DNA of 64,000 bases, taken from assembly GCF_000263595.1 (NCBI RefSeq), contig NZ_ADES01000020.1:1-64000 (forward strand), in the 5' to 3' direction. Under the pieces are notes generated by a model. That model did not search any database, was not told the origin of the DNA, and saw only the letters and a list, made by a program, of their open reading frames with translations. The DNA comes from Gardnerella vaginalis 1500E. GTDB lineage: Bacteria; Actinomycetota; Actinomycetes; Actinomycetales; Bifidobacteriaceae. How positions within the stretch are numbered: position 1 is the stretch's first letter; every line of letters starts with the position of its first letter. Positions 52,901 through 61,305 of the stretch are shown here, piece by piece. The position numbers and the translations under genes are program-made.

Positions 52901-55016
52901 CCTTATTTAAGCCTGCAGGAAGATTGCCATCAAAGTATCTGTCATACGTGCCGTTCTCATAGAAGACGCTCTTTTTGTCGCCGTCGTGATCGTGACTTTG
53001 TAGAACTATCGCGTCAAGAGCCGCCTTATTCGTAGCCTTAGCATCAATTGCTTTCTTGGCATTCTTAAGATTTTCTATTGCAAGATCAACATCGGCTTGC
53101 GAAGCGTTCGGGTCAGCAAAAAGCTCTTGTGCTTTCTTTACAGCTTCGTCGTATTTATTGCGCTCGTCTTCTGTAGCGTTCTGATACGCAGGATCAGCTG
53201 TTGAGATATCGCCAGACGTACCAGTTTTAACCTTGGCATCCGATGAAATAATCTCACTCAACTTGTCTTTGTTGGTTTCAAACTCGTCCAATGCTCTGCG
53301 CGCTTTATCAAGCTTCTCTTTGGCAGCGTTTACTTCTTTTTGCGTTGCATACTGATTTGCGTTTACCTTATTAGCTTCTGTAAGAGCTTCATCGTACGCA
53401 GTTTTTGCCTGAGCAGCTTTATTGTTCTTATCGGTATCAAGTGTGCCATCAGACTTCTTAAATTGAGGATTGGCTACGTTCTTGTACCTGTCAGTTGCAT
53501 GCGTTCCAGTAGCCGCCGCACCCTGTGTGGTCGCAGCAGTTCCCTGATCCGTAATATCTTTATTAAGGTCCGTTTTATTTGTATCTTCACCATTAAGCGC
53601 TTGATAAGCTTTATTGAGCTTAATAGCCGCGTTATCAATATCGGCTTTCTGCTGCTCTGTAAGATTCTCTTTAGCAGTGTCTTTAACGCTTGCGTACAAG
53701 TTATTGGCAGCGCTAAGCGCAGTATCGTAATTATTCCTCAAAGTATCAGACGCATTGTAATACTTTGACTTAGTTGGCACTGTTTTGTACCCAACCTGCG
53801 CAGTTGTATATTCATCAATCGATGCCTTCAGCTTAGTTTTGTCGTGCGAAGGCTGTGGCACAAATAGTAAGTTAATAGAGTGCACAGAAACTGCATATTT
53901 AAAATACGAATAATCGTAAGGAGCCAAATATAAATGGGCTGGGTATACTTTGCCACTCTTAGCAGCAAGATTCACCTTTGCATCTTTGCCAAAAGAATAA
54001 TCCTTTGCATCTGAATTATGTTCATCTAAATTGCGATCCGAATTATCAATTGCGGGATTACCATTCCAATACGGGCCGCTCATATTGCCCATCGTAAGCG
54101 AAACTGTTGGGTTGTTTTGATCATCAAGCAAATAATGCATATTAGATCTTTGCGGTTTGCCATTTCTGCCTTCGCTAGCAAGCGTCTCTCCGCCAATTAT
54201 CGTGCGCAAACCAGAGTTAATGTCTTTTGGCGTTGCTTTCAAATATTTAACAACATCTTCCGTGTTGAATTTTTGCGCTTTTGTGGAATCATAGTGGTAA
54301 ATAAGCGTATTCTTGTCGCTACTCCAGCTAAAACCTTCATCTGTGTCGCGGCCATCCATTTTCTGCTTAGTCCACTCAAGGTTATAGTCCTTACGAATAT
54401 CAACAACGCGCGTAAGCTTGTTTTTCTTAATATTCGACGTAAACTGCACATACGCTTTGTCGGTCTTGATTGTAACAGTTATGGTATTTTCTGCCATACC
54501 ACTTGAAATTGCCCTATGAGGACCATCATTAATCCAGTGAGCAGTATTACCTGAATACCAATCAAATTTGATTTGATCTTTGCTAGTAAGCCCAAGCCGA
54601 GCATTGTTTTTATTATCGTCAAATAACTTCTGCTTAATGCGCTCAAACTCGGCATCAGAAAAACCGATTGGATTATACACAGGAACAGCATCATCACCAG
54701 AAGGAATAGTAATCTTAGATTCATCAATCTCTTTTATAATTGCATCATCCAAGTTAATTGTGTCTGTATAATCCTGACCTGGAATTATTTGCCCAAAATT
54801 AATAACAATCTGATTATTGTTATTAAAAGTCACTTTATCTAGAGCAACATTATTTGCTTTAGATACACGCTTCCTAATCTCAAGTTTTTCAGAATCAGTT
54901 AAATGCTCAGGATCTTTGATTACTGGCTTATCAAAATTAAGATCAGTATTTGGGAATAATGGTGGCATTTCATCATTGTCATCGCCGTCACCATCAACAT
55001 TAGAAGCCAATACCAT
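49998..55016 (-). CDS. Giant FIVAR-repeat surface protein, main body (out of frame with its signal peptide)
   Basis: A cell-wall-anchored surface protein body of 1672 residues from the first internal ATG. The open frame extends further upstream to about 55165. The first 350 residues form a non-repetitive domain, possibly ligand-binding. About 13 FIVAR-like three-helix repeats follow, each with a core such as ATQAQVDEALKRLAAAK. The C-terminus has sortase motif LAKTG, a hydrophobic helix and the basic tail SRRRKHSNE. A Gly/Ser linker (about residue 1500) precedes the last repeat. It lacks its own signal peptide: that is encoded upstream at 55127-55495, and the two are separated by an 11-G tract that breaks the frame. 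Function is probably adhesion. Confidence 0.9.
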   Translation of the reverse strand: MVLASNVDGDGDDNDEMPPLFPNTDLNFDKPVIKDPEHLTDSEKLEIRKRVSKANNVALDKVTFNNNNQIVINFGQIIPGQDYTDTINLDDAIIKEIDESKITIPSGDDAVPVYNPIGFSDAEFERIKQKLFDDNKNNARLGLTSKDQIKFDWYSGNTAHWINDGPHRAISSGMAENTITVTIKTDKAYVQFTSNIKKNKLTRVVDIRKDYNLEWTKQKMDGRDTDEGFSWSSDKNTLIYHYDSTKAQKFNTEDVVKYLKATPKDINSGLRTIIGGETLASEGRNGKPQRSNMHYLLDDQNNPTVSLTMGNMSGPYWNGNPAIDNSDRNLDEHNSDAKDYSFGKDAKVNLAAKSGKVYPAHLYLAPYDYSYFKYAVSVHSINLLFVPQPSHDKTKLKASIDEYTTAQVGYKTVPTKSKYYNASDTLRNNYDTALSAANNLYASVKDTAKENLTEQQKADIDNAAIKLNKAYQALNGEDTNKTDLNKDITDQGTAATTQGAAATGTHATDRYKNVANPQFKKSDGTLDTDKNNKAAQAKTAYDEALTEANKVNANQYATQKEVNAAKEKLDKARRALDEFETNKDKLSEIISSDAKVKTGTSGDISTADPAYQNATEDERNKYDEAVKKAQELFADPNASQADVDLAIENLKNAKKAIDAKATNKAALDAIVLQSHDHDGDKKSVFYENGTYDRYFDGNLPAGLNKEEAKQYASKYDDALAKAKEVINNPKATQAQVDEALNNLKTAEENLHKLKTNSYDLIQVLANNFSGNKLPAYFNAYEESQNGADAAKKTQAGRDFVAYNEAYTEAKTIKQKIDDAKAGTSTYSQQEIDAAKAKLDKARGAIVTYATKPSALQTSADQDDVTKNTTAYKNAQALADKASDTSLTAEEKTKADAAKKIVDEYASALAAAKKVLENKVDKDTNAQGTEITKLDGEGVPSSATFLNGVQKHPENKALQTDVDSALKRLDAARAALSAYATKKDDLRKSVDADADTKQLPQYKNTDSPVFKNNSGDADGAKNTQASAAKTAYDQALNSAKDVLAKQDATQVEVDAALKKLDEARKALDAYNTDFAKLQESVGKNGSPKTGTAEAVEGTVTSDAYRNASNPQFMKADASGNLIPDANRNNAAAQAKKAYDSALAKANELLAKSKDSATPAGEKPTQAQVNAALAELEAARTGLDAYKTNSADLKAETEKSQEEGATGEPAADSFENKVSVKNAKYLLEKLKDSPDSIAYKDAKDKLDAYNAALKSARELVKNAENQTLSKHPTQQEVDEALKALKKAKTDIENDAQFNTDKSSLQNEVEGKDKDGKVITPKFEDTPEFNNAAGSSAAAAYTKALADANTVLNDASATQKQVDDALKALQDAKKAIGQFSTDKSKLRNEVEGKDSDGNIIIPKFNESAEYKNAEAKANATPADEDAKKDLENYTNALNEANSVLNDSSASQSTVDAALKRLQDAKKKITDSNKTDKSKLQDEAAGDDDFRKSPYFIIGSRDDISEYEKALAEAKRVLADPNATQAQVDEALKRLAAAKNKINNPFGRGGNGSGSGVGSGSAAGFETSDSQSALVDKSALQIEVNNAVETNANAVQALAEANRVLADPNATQAQVDVALSKLKAARAALLNSLSGASGHSLAKTGAATGLFAGFAAIFAGLGAAGVASRRRKHSNE

Positions 55017-55126
55017 GAATGGCGAAGCTGCAGATTTTAGCTTAGACTGCGCTGCCTCGACTTTACCTGCTTCAGACTGTTTCTCTTCAGTTTGTTTTGA
55101 TTGAGTCTTCTCTACTTCAGGATTCT

Positions 55127-55495
55127 CTACTTTAGTCTGCTCAACATCCTTCTTAGAAGGCAGACCCCCCCCCCCATTTGGTTTTTAGGAGTTTCAGTTA
55201 CATTCTTCTTCTGAATCTGCTTATCGCTAGACTGCTTATCATTAGCCTGTTGCTCGTGCTTATGTGGCTCGCCTTTTTGAGCATCACTCTGAACAACCTG
55301 TGAATCTTTCTCCTCTGCAGCCATTGCAGTATTCGCAGGAGTCACACTAAACGCTAATGCAGCACCGGCAAGCACACCTGCAGCACCTATAGTAAACGCT
55401 GCAACTTTACGCGTATCCACAGCTCTCGCAATAGCATTGCTAGCAGAAGCGTCCAAGCTCACCTTATGCCCGCGCTTTACAGACTTTACACCCAT
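55127..55495 (-). CDS. Signal-peptide fragment of the FIVAR surface protein
   Basis: This 122-residue ORF starts at a strong AGGAGG site and encodes a long Gram-positive export signal: basic N-region, hydrophobic helix VAAFTIGAAGVLAGAALAF and a probable cleavage site after AMAA near residue 60. A Gln/Lys/Glu-rich segment follows. After NQMGGG it runs through the G tract into a short out-of-frame tail and stops. It is the true 5' end of the giant surface-protein gene. As sequenced it would yield only a short secreted peptide. With 9 or 12 G it would continue as GLPSKKDVEQTKVENPEV into the downstream body. Confidence 0.85.
   Translation of the reverse strand: MGVKSVKRGHKVSLDASASNAIARAVDTRKVAAFTIGAAGVLAGAALAFSVTPANTAMAAEEKDSQVVQSDAQKGEPHKHEQQANDKQSSDKQIQKKNVTETPKNQMGGGVCLLRRMLSRLK
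55165..55175 (-). repeat. Homopolymeric tract of 11 G (coding strand), likely phase-variation switch
   Basis: Eleven consecutive C on the plus strand lie within the surface-protein gene, between the signal-peptide part and the body. From the 55495 start to the stop at 49998 the length is two bases over a multiple of three, so adding one G (12) or removing two (9) restores a single frame of 1831-1832 residues. Confidence 0.85.
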
Positions 55496-55647
55496 AATTC
55501 CTCCTCTTCAAAATGCACCCATGCTCTCTAGGATTTAATTATGCCTTGTATGCACCTAAAAATGCATCCAAATATGCGTCAGTGTATATTTCTGCATAGA
55601 GCAATCTTTTAGCGTATTAATTGCACATATACAGCGATTCAGTGTGA

Positions 55648-55656
55648 ATTATACCA
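55648..55656 (-). promoter_or_regulatory. Extended -10 promoter of the surface-protein gene
   Basis: On the minus strand TGGTATAAT is an exact extended -10 motif (TGnTATAAT), about 150 bp before the 55495 start codon; no good -35 box accompanies it. The gap from 55496 to 55704 otherwise shows repeated GCATTTTxxGGTGCAT-like stretches. Confidence 0.5.
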
Positions 55657-55704
55657 CTTTGGAAGCGATTTTCATAGGGCGCATTTACTAATAAACAGTA
55701 CTAT

Positions 55705-58392
55705 TTACTCAACCGAACGCAGCAAAATCTCCTCAAGCGCATGCTTTACAGAAACAGGCAACGTACAACGCCACTGCGCCCACTTAACCACGGAAGGCTG
55801 ATCGGTTGCGTAAGCGTTAAGCATATCAACATTGTTGCGATACTTTTCTGCTTCCGATTCGTTTTCGTATTCAAGAGTTGATATTGCAGCAATAGCACTT
55901 GCACTTCCGCCTGTTTCGCGTACTGCGTCAAAAGCCATTTCCTTACCACGGTACGGCACTTGTGCTTGAAGCAAGAATCGGTAAGCGTCGCCAACTTTAG
56001 GGTCGGCAGCAATTTGCAATCCTCCGTCAACAATTACGCGAACTTCTAAACGAGCTGGCACGTCTTTTACAGAAACAGTTAAGCTCAAAGTCGACTCTTC
56101 ACCTTCGTAAGAAATCGCAAACTCGCTTGCGCTAAGTTCTCGACTTCCTACCAATACGCGCACGTGCGCAAAATCTGCGCAATCAACCCCTCTAAACACC
56201 ACATTCCAGTTGCGTTTTTGCGGCACAGATTCTACAGCATCATCCTCTCCGGAAACGCCGGAAATAATAAATTGCGTAGAAGAATTGCCGTCTCGCCACA
56301 CAAAATTCATGCGAGTATTAGCAGTATTCCCAGCAGACGCTGCAGCAAAATCACCGTTATCTTCGCGCATCACAAATTCGCCGTCAGCTCCAGGGAACAC
56401 GAGCACGCGCAGATTACGAGGATTTTCAATGCTATTAACAGATTCAGCAGCCTCATAACTACGCGCGCAATCTGCAACTTCCGGCAAAACTTGCAGAGGC
56501 ACAATAGCTCCAGCGCGAGCAAAAACAGGCACGCGGTCAAGCGTGCGCCACGCTTCAAATCTGCGACCATTCCAGCCGCGAGACACGTACCTGCGCCCGT
56601 CAAACAAATCGTACCAGTCACCTTCCGGCAACCAAACTCCAGCGCATCCACGCAAAGTAGCCGCATCGTTAGGCGAAACAATCGGCGCCACTATAAGCTC
56701 GCTTCCAAAACGGTACTCGTTAGGAATTTCATAAGCCATGCCAACTTCCGGCGACTGCCAGTACATTGGCTCAATAATCGGTCTGCCATCAAAAGCTGCA
56801 CGATAATTCATCGTATAAACGTATGGCAAAAGTTCAGCGCGCAAGCGAAGCATTTTCACCATTGCTTCGCGAGTTTCCTGAGGGAAATTCCACGGCTCTT
56901 TTCCAGCAAACGGAGAGCAAGTCGAGTGCAAACGATTAATAGGGCTAAATGCACCGAAAGCATACCATCTCGCTTCCAACTCGTTATTTCGCACGCCGAG
57001 CATGTGGCCGCCAATATCGTGGCTCCACCATCCGTAGCCAATATTTGAAGCCGTAGAAGTGAAGTAAGTTTGGAAAGCAAGAGAATCCCAAGTAGTAACG
57101 GTATCTCCCGAGAATCCAACTGGGTAGCGATGCGAACCAGGGCCCGCGTAGCGCGAGAACGTTAGCGGCCAGCGTCCTTCGCGAGCAGAATCCTCATAAT
57201 GCATGTGGTTTAGCATCCAAAGCGGATCCAAACCAGGCTCGCGCGTCACACCACCCTGCTGCCAGTCAATCCACCAGAATTTGACGCCTTCATCTTCCAT
57301 ACGATGATGCATGTTGAAATAAGCTTCAACAAACTGCGGATTCGTTAAATCAAATTCCACAGCTTTACCGCTTGCCGGATCAATGCCAGCATCTTGCGCA
57401 ACTTGCGCATAATCTTTTTCGAACTCACGCACGCCGTCGCGCGGATGCAAGTTCAAAGTTGGAGATAATCCAGCCGCGTTAAGTTTACGCAAGAAAGCAC
57501 GATGATCTGGGAAAAGCTCCTCGTTCCAAGTGTAGCCCGTCCAACCGGAACCATATTTTGCATCAACATCCGTCACATGCCAGTCCATATCTATAACAGC
57601 TGTACTGAACGGTATGCCTTCGCGCTTAAAGCGATTATGCAATTGCAAATATTCGTCTTGATGGTAGCGATAGTATCTGCTCCACCAATTACTTAGCGCA
57701 AAACGTGGAAGCAGCGGTTGAGCACCCGCTAGCTTATAAAAGTCTTGAATTGCTTGAATATAGCGATGTCCGTAGCCGAAGAAATACAAGTCTTTATATC
57801 TTCCAGCTTGTTCGCTAACTTTTTGCGCACGCGACTTAACCCAAGCCCCATACGGGTTTGATTTGCCGTTTATTTCCTCAGCCGGCGCAATTTCGCAAGT
57901 TGCAGAATCGTCTAAAACAGACCATCCGTCGCGCGAAAGTATTCCTTTACCAAGTTTTACCGGTCCGTTCGCCTGATCCAAAGTTCTAAAAGTTCCAAGG
58001 AGATTTCCCGGGCAGTCGTCGCCGTAATGCCACGTGTTAAATTGAGTACACGGCACTCCGCGCACAACAATACTTAATCCTTCTTTACTAAAAGCTTCGC
58101 AATTATAAGTAAGATGCAGCTTTTCAGTTTCGACTTCCAACCATCCGTTTTCGTTTTTGCGCGCACTAAATTGCGGCTGAGCATCCGCACTTTTGTGAGC
58201 AAAATTGCGGCAGATTACAGTTTGCGTAGGATTGTCAACAAACTTTCCGTCGTCGCTCCATTCAAGACGCAACAGCGAATCTGTAATAACTGTAATTCGC
58301 CACTTTTCGCCTTTAATTACCTGAGTATCCTGTGCTTTTGCGTTTGAATCAGTTGCGTACTTATAAAAAATTCCCGACTTGGAAAAGTCCAT
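55705..58392 (-). CDS. Glycoside hydrolase family 31 (alpha-glucosidase/alpha-xylosidase)
   Basis: A GH31 enzyme of 895 residues without a signal peptide, so probably cytoplasmic. The N-terminal beta-domain is followed by a TIM barrel with ALSNWWSRYYRYHQDEYL and the catalytic nucleophile Asp in VKFWWIDWQQGG. The acid/base Asp lies in VGFSGDTVTTWDSL, and SHDIGGHMLG matches the family. C-terminal beta-domains complete it. It should remove terminal alpha-linked glucose or xylose from oligosaccharides. AAAGG precedes the ATG. It lies in a cluster with a GH13 enzyme and a maltose-type ABC importer. Exact linkage specificity is not readable. Confidence 0.93.
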   Translation of the reverse strand: MDFSKSGIFYKYATDSNAKAQDTQVIKGEKWRITVITDSLLRLEWSDDGKFVDNPTQTVICRNFAHKSADAQPQFSARKNENGWLEVETEKLHLTYNCEAFSKEGLSIVVRGVPCTQFNTWHYGDDCPGNLLGTFRTLDQANGPVKLGKGILSRDGWSVLDDSATCEIAPAEEINGKSNPYGAWVKSRAQKVSEQAGRYKDLYFFGYGHRYIQAIQDFYKLAGAQPLLPRFALSNWWSRYYRYHQDEYLQLHNRFKREGIPFSTAVIDMDWHVTDVDAKYGSGWTGYTWNEELFPDHRAFLRKLNAAGLSPTLNLHPRDGVREFEKDYAQVAQDAGIDPASGKAVEFDLTNPQFVEAYFNMHHRMEDEGVKFWWIDWQQGGVTREPGLDPLWMLNHMHYEDSAREGRWPLTFSRYAGPGSHRYPVGFSGDTVTTWDSLAFQTYFTSTASNIGYGWWSHDIGGHMLGVRNNELEARWYAFGAFSPINRLHSTCSPFAGKEPWNFPQETREAMVKMLRLRAELLPYVYTMNYRAAFDGRPIIEPMYWQSPEVGMAYEIPNEYRFGSELIVAPIVSPNDAATLRGCAGVWLPEGDWYDLFDGRRYVSRGWNGRRFEAWRTLDRVPVFARAGAIVPLQVLPEVADCARSYEAAESVNSIENPRNLRVLVFPGADGEFVMREDNGDFAAASAGNTANTRMNFVWRDGNSSTQFIISGVSGEDDAVESVPQKRNWNVVFRGVDCADFAHVRVLVGSRELSASEFAISYEGEESTLSLTVSVKDVPARLEVRVIVDGGLQIAADPKVGDAYRFLLQAQVPYRGKEMAFDAVRETGGSASAIAAISTLEYENESEAEKYRNNVDMLNAYATDQPSVVKWAQWRCTLPVSVKHALEEILLRSVE

Positions 58393-58429
58393 TTTTGCAC
58401 CTTTGCTTTTTATTAATTAACGCACGCTT

Positions 58430-59206
58430 TTATTTGACGAATACTGCGAATAATGCTGCAATCGATAGCATTACCGGATACCATGCGTACATTGTCCAGC
58501 GAAATACTGGCGAATCCTTATGACCGTCTCCGTAAGGGCTGCGATAGTGCAAAACTGCCACGCCAATGCCTGGCGCGAGCATCGACATAGCGCCAAACAT
58601 GCCGGAAATCAGCTCCATGCGAATTTCATGCTTTTGCATCAGCTCAAAAATCAGCACAAACACAAGGAATAGCGCGCCTCCCCAGAAAATTTGCTGACGC
58701 ACATAAACTTTGCCAATAATATTCCACAATAATCCTGCAATTACTACTGCAGCATACGCAACACTGCGCAAAAAACCGCTAAAACGCTCTCGAACCATGT
58801 CAATTCCCATAAGAACAAACAGCGCAATTACGAGCGCAAACACTGGATTTTGCGAGCGCAAATCAAACGCGCAACCGGATGTAGTAAGATCGTACGGCAC
58901 TTCGCAAATTATTACTAAAATCAAAAGTCGCAGTATGTAAAGATTCACGTTATGCGTATTGTGGTATCCGCGCATAAGAATCCACGCATACCATGGCAGC
59001 GCAGTCCAGCTAACTACTTCGCAAAGAACCGCAAATGTGAGAGCAAGCATATTATCTTTGCGTAATCCGCCAAACAAATGCGGTATTACGGGAGCGCTAA
59101 ATGCACTAAGCATCATCATGAATGCGCCAAGCATTTTAAACTTGCGCAAAGTAATGCCCATTTTTATGTTTTTATCTGCACGAATTTTAGGCTTTAGCAC
59201 ATCCAT
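58430..59206 (-). CDS. TraX-like integral membrane protein
   Basis: A hydrophobic protein of about 258 residues with seven or eight predicted membrane segments. The pattern RKFKMLGAFMMMLSAFSAPV, GYHNTHNVNLYILRLL and ICEVPYDL resembles the TraX family, named for the F-pilin acetylase, whose chromosomal members may modify cell-surface glycans. The ATG at 59206 has AAAGGAG about 8 nt upstream and is preferred over one 13 codons earlier. It lies between GH31 and GH13 genes, all on the minus strand. The family call is moderate and the role unknown. Confidence 0.65.
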   Translation of the reverse strand: MDVLKPKIRADKNIKMGITLRKFKMLGAFMMMLSAFSAPVIPHLFGGLRKDNMLALTFAVLCEVVSWTALPWYAWILMRGYHNTHNVNLYILRLLILVIICEVPYDLTTSGCAFDLRSQNPVFALVIALFVLMGIDMVRERFSGFLRSVAYAAVVIAGLLWNIIGKVYVRQQIFWGGALFLVFVLIFELMQKHEIRMELISGMFGAMSMLAPGIGVAVLHYRSPYGDGHKDSPVFRWTMYAWYPVMLSIAALFAVFVK

Positions 59207-59340
59207 TACTTGCACTCCTTTGTATTTCCACGCATTGTTTCGCATAACACTTACTTTAAGTAACGTTCTTTTTAAGTAACGCGCTTATTTTTACTGCTCT
59301 GTTTTACTAACGTTTATTGTATCGCAGTATTTATTGTGAC

Positions 59341-61047
59341 TTAAAGCGGAAGATTGAATATTGCGAAACTTTGCGCACCGAGTTTCAAAGAATTTCCGCA
59401 GCTTAACACTTCGCCGATTTTTAGCAAAGGATTTTCGACTGCTTCCTGAGTAAGATTTGCCAGCGCTTCAAACGGTACTGCTTCTGCGTTTACTCCAGGG
59501 TTCATAACCACGATGCTTCTTTCGGCATCCGATTCTCCCTCGCTGCTTTTTGCGCAACGCTCGTAAGCAAATCCGCGTCCATCAACAGGAGCGTATAGTA
59601 CTCGCCATGACGCGTCAGCTTGCAAAGAAGCGCGACTATGACGAAGCTCAATAAGCGCGCGAACCCAAGAAAGGAAGGAATCTTCGCAATTAATTTGCGC
59701 AGAAACTGTTGGAATTTCGCCACTTTCTACTGCTTGTTTGCGAGAATTTGCGCAAGTTCTTCCGTCTGCTCGCACTTCAACAGGCAAATATAGTTTTGAT
59801 TTTGCAGCTGTTGAGAATCCGAGATTTTTTGTTTCATCCCACTGCATTGGCGTGCGCGTGCCGGTTCGAGCGTAGCCGCCTTCTTTTGTTGGAATATCGC
59901 GATATTTCATGCCAATTTCGTCGCCGTAGTAAACAAAAGGCACTCCAGGCATTGTAAGCAGCATTCCGAAAGCAACTCTGCGCTCACGCTCATCTAATCG
60001 CGGAGCCATGCGAGACGTATCATGATTGCAAGTAATGAAACTAAAGTAGCCTTGATCACAGGTTGACTCATATTGCGGGCAGTAGTCGTCTAAGAATGGG
60101 CAAATGCTTCCGCCGCCGCGCGCCGAAAAGTAGCTGTGATCATGTTCAGGATTGCTATCTAAAGCGTTATCAACATCACGAGCTAAACGTGCGTAGCCGT
60201 TAGGATTTCCGTCCCAGCGCCAGCTTAAATAAAAGTCCATGTCAAACCCAGCTGCCAACGCCTGACGCGGCCTGCCCCATTCGGAAACGAAAGCAGCCTG
60301 CGGATACTCCTCTTTAATAGTGCCAAGCATTTCCTGCCATGCACGAATTGTGTTGTCTTTCCCAAGACTTCCTTCACCATTATTGTCATCGTTTTTTACA
60401 AGCGAATCAGCCATATCAACACGGAAACCGTCAGCGCCTAGCGAAAGCCAAAATCGCATAACATCAACCATTGCAGCGCGCGTTTCTGCTGCCTCTTTAG
60501 AATCTGGCGAAGATTGCCAAGCTCGATCTCTATGCACAAAACCGTAGTTTAATGCTGGCTGACATTTGAAAAAGTTCAGAATATAGGTGGCATCTCGCTC
60601 GGTTTCGCCGCCAATAAATGGCATAGAATAGCCGCTAAATGCACTATCCGTCCAAATGTAGCGCTTACTGAACTCGTTTTTTTCAGCGCGTGAGCTTTCT
60701 TTAAACCACTCGTGTTCTTCGCTAGTATGCCCCGGCACTAAATCAAGCAAAATACGCATTCCACGAGTGTGTGCTTCACTAAAAAGCTGCTGCAAATCTT
60801 CGTTAGTACCATAGCGAGCAGCTACTCTTTTATAGTCACGCACATCGTAACCAGCGTCTTTAAAAGGAGAGTCGTAGCAAGGATTAAGCCAAATTGCGTT
60901 GCATCCAAGCGATTTTACATAATCTAATTTCTTTATAATTCCTTGAATATCGCCTATACCATCGCCATTTGCATCATAAAAACTTTGCGGATAAATTTCG
61001 TAAAAAACAGCGTCTTTAAGCCATTGAGCATGATTATATAATCCCAT
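59341..61047 (-). CDS. GH13 alpha-glucosidase / oligo-1,6-glucosidase-like enzyme
   Basis: A cytoplasmic alpha-amylase-family enzyme of 568 residues. Conserved regions in order are GCNAIWLNPCYDSP, RILLDLVPGHTSEEH, the nucleophile Asp in GADGFRVDMADSL, the general acid Glu in AAFVSEWGRP and the transition-state Asp in FITCNHDTSR. A C-terminal beta-domain follows. It probably cleaves glucose from malto- or isomalto-oligosaccharides imported by the adjacent ABC system. The gene is divergent from the malE-like gene, with a 258-bp promoter region between them. Confidence 0.92.
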   Translation of the reverse strand: MGLYNHAQWLKDAVFYEIYPQSFYDANGDGIGDIQGIIKKLDYVKSLGCNAIWLNPCYDSPFKDAGYDVRDYKRVAARYGTNEDLQQLFSEAHTRGMRILLDLVPGHTSEEHEWFKESSRAEKNEFSKRYIWTDSAFSGYSMPFIGGETERDATYILNFFKCQPALNYGFVHRDRAWQSSPDSKEAAETRAAMVDVMRFWLSLGADGFRVDMADSLVKNDDNNGEGSLGKDNTIRAWQEMLGTIKEEYPQAAFVSEWGRPRQALAAGFDMDFYLSWRWDGNPNGYARLARDVDNALDSNPEHDHSYFSARGGGSICPFLDDYCPQYESTCDQGYFSFITCNHDTSRMAPRLDERERRVAFGMLLTMPGVPFVYYGDEIGMKYRDIPTKEGGYARTGTRTPMQWDETKNLGFSTAAKSKLYLPVEVRADGRTCANSRKQAVESGEIPTVSAQINCEDSFLSWVRALIELRHSRASLQADASWRVLYAPVDGRGFAYERCAKSSEGESDAERSIVVMNPGVNAEAVPFEALANLTQEAVENPLLKIGEVLSCGNSLKLGAQSFAIFNLPL

Positions 61048-61139
61048 TGTTTTGCCCTTCTTTTGTTGCTATATAAAGTTTATACGACGACACTTTAAAA
61101 GCATATTATTCAATAAAATACAAATAACCCGCCACTCAT

Positions 61140-61168
61140 TTGCAAACGGCATAATATACGTGTATACT
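61140..61168 (+). promoter_or_regulatory. Predicted promoter of the malE-like gene
   Basis: TTGCAA (61140-61145) and TATACT (61163-61168) are 17 nt apart. A TATACGTGTATA palindrome overlaps the -10 region (about 61155-61166) and could be an operator. The predicted leader is about 130 nt. Confidence 0.6.
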
Positions 61169-61182
61169 ACACATTGCTTACG

Positions 61183-61288
61183 AACGGATTTTTGTGAGAC
61201 TTGTGACGCTGATTTACGCAGCTATCGCAATGTTGCGCCACAAAGAAATCCGTTACTACGCCACCAAGTGATATGCCAGTTTTGGCAT
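61183..61288 (+). promoter_or_regulatory. Structured 5' leader of the malE-like gene
   Basis: AACGGATTT (61183-61191) pairs perfectly with AAATCCGTT (61246-61254), enclosing about 54 nt with further GTG/CAC pairing and an internal GCTG/CAGC pair. A second perfect hairpin, ATGCCA/TGGCAT (61273-61288), ends about 6 nt before the AGGAGG ribosome binding site. No known riboswitch class was recognised. Confidence 0.5.
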
Positions 61289-61305
61289 GATATAGGAGGT
61301 CAAGG

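Noticed and set aside
55165..55175. Treating the two surface-protein ORFs as independent genes
   Set aside because: The upstream ORF has a signal peptide but no mature domain, the downstream one has a sortase anchor but no signal peptide, and the open frame of the latter reaches the G tract, so they are one gene.
56164..57048. 294-codon plus-strand ORF opposite the GH31 gene
   Set aside because: It is antisense to a clear GH31 catalytic domain and has a composition typical of shadow frames.
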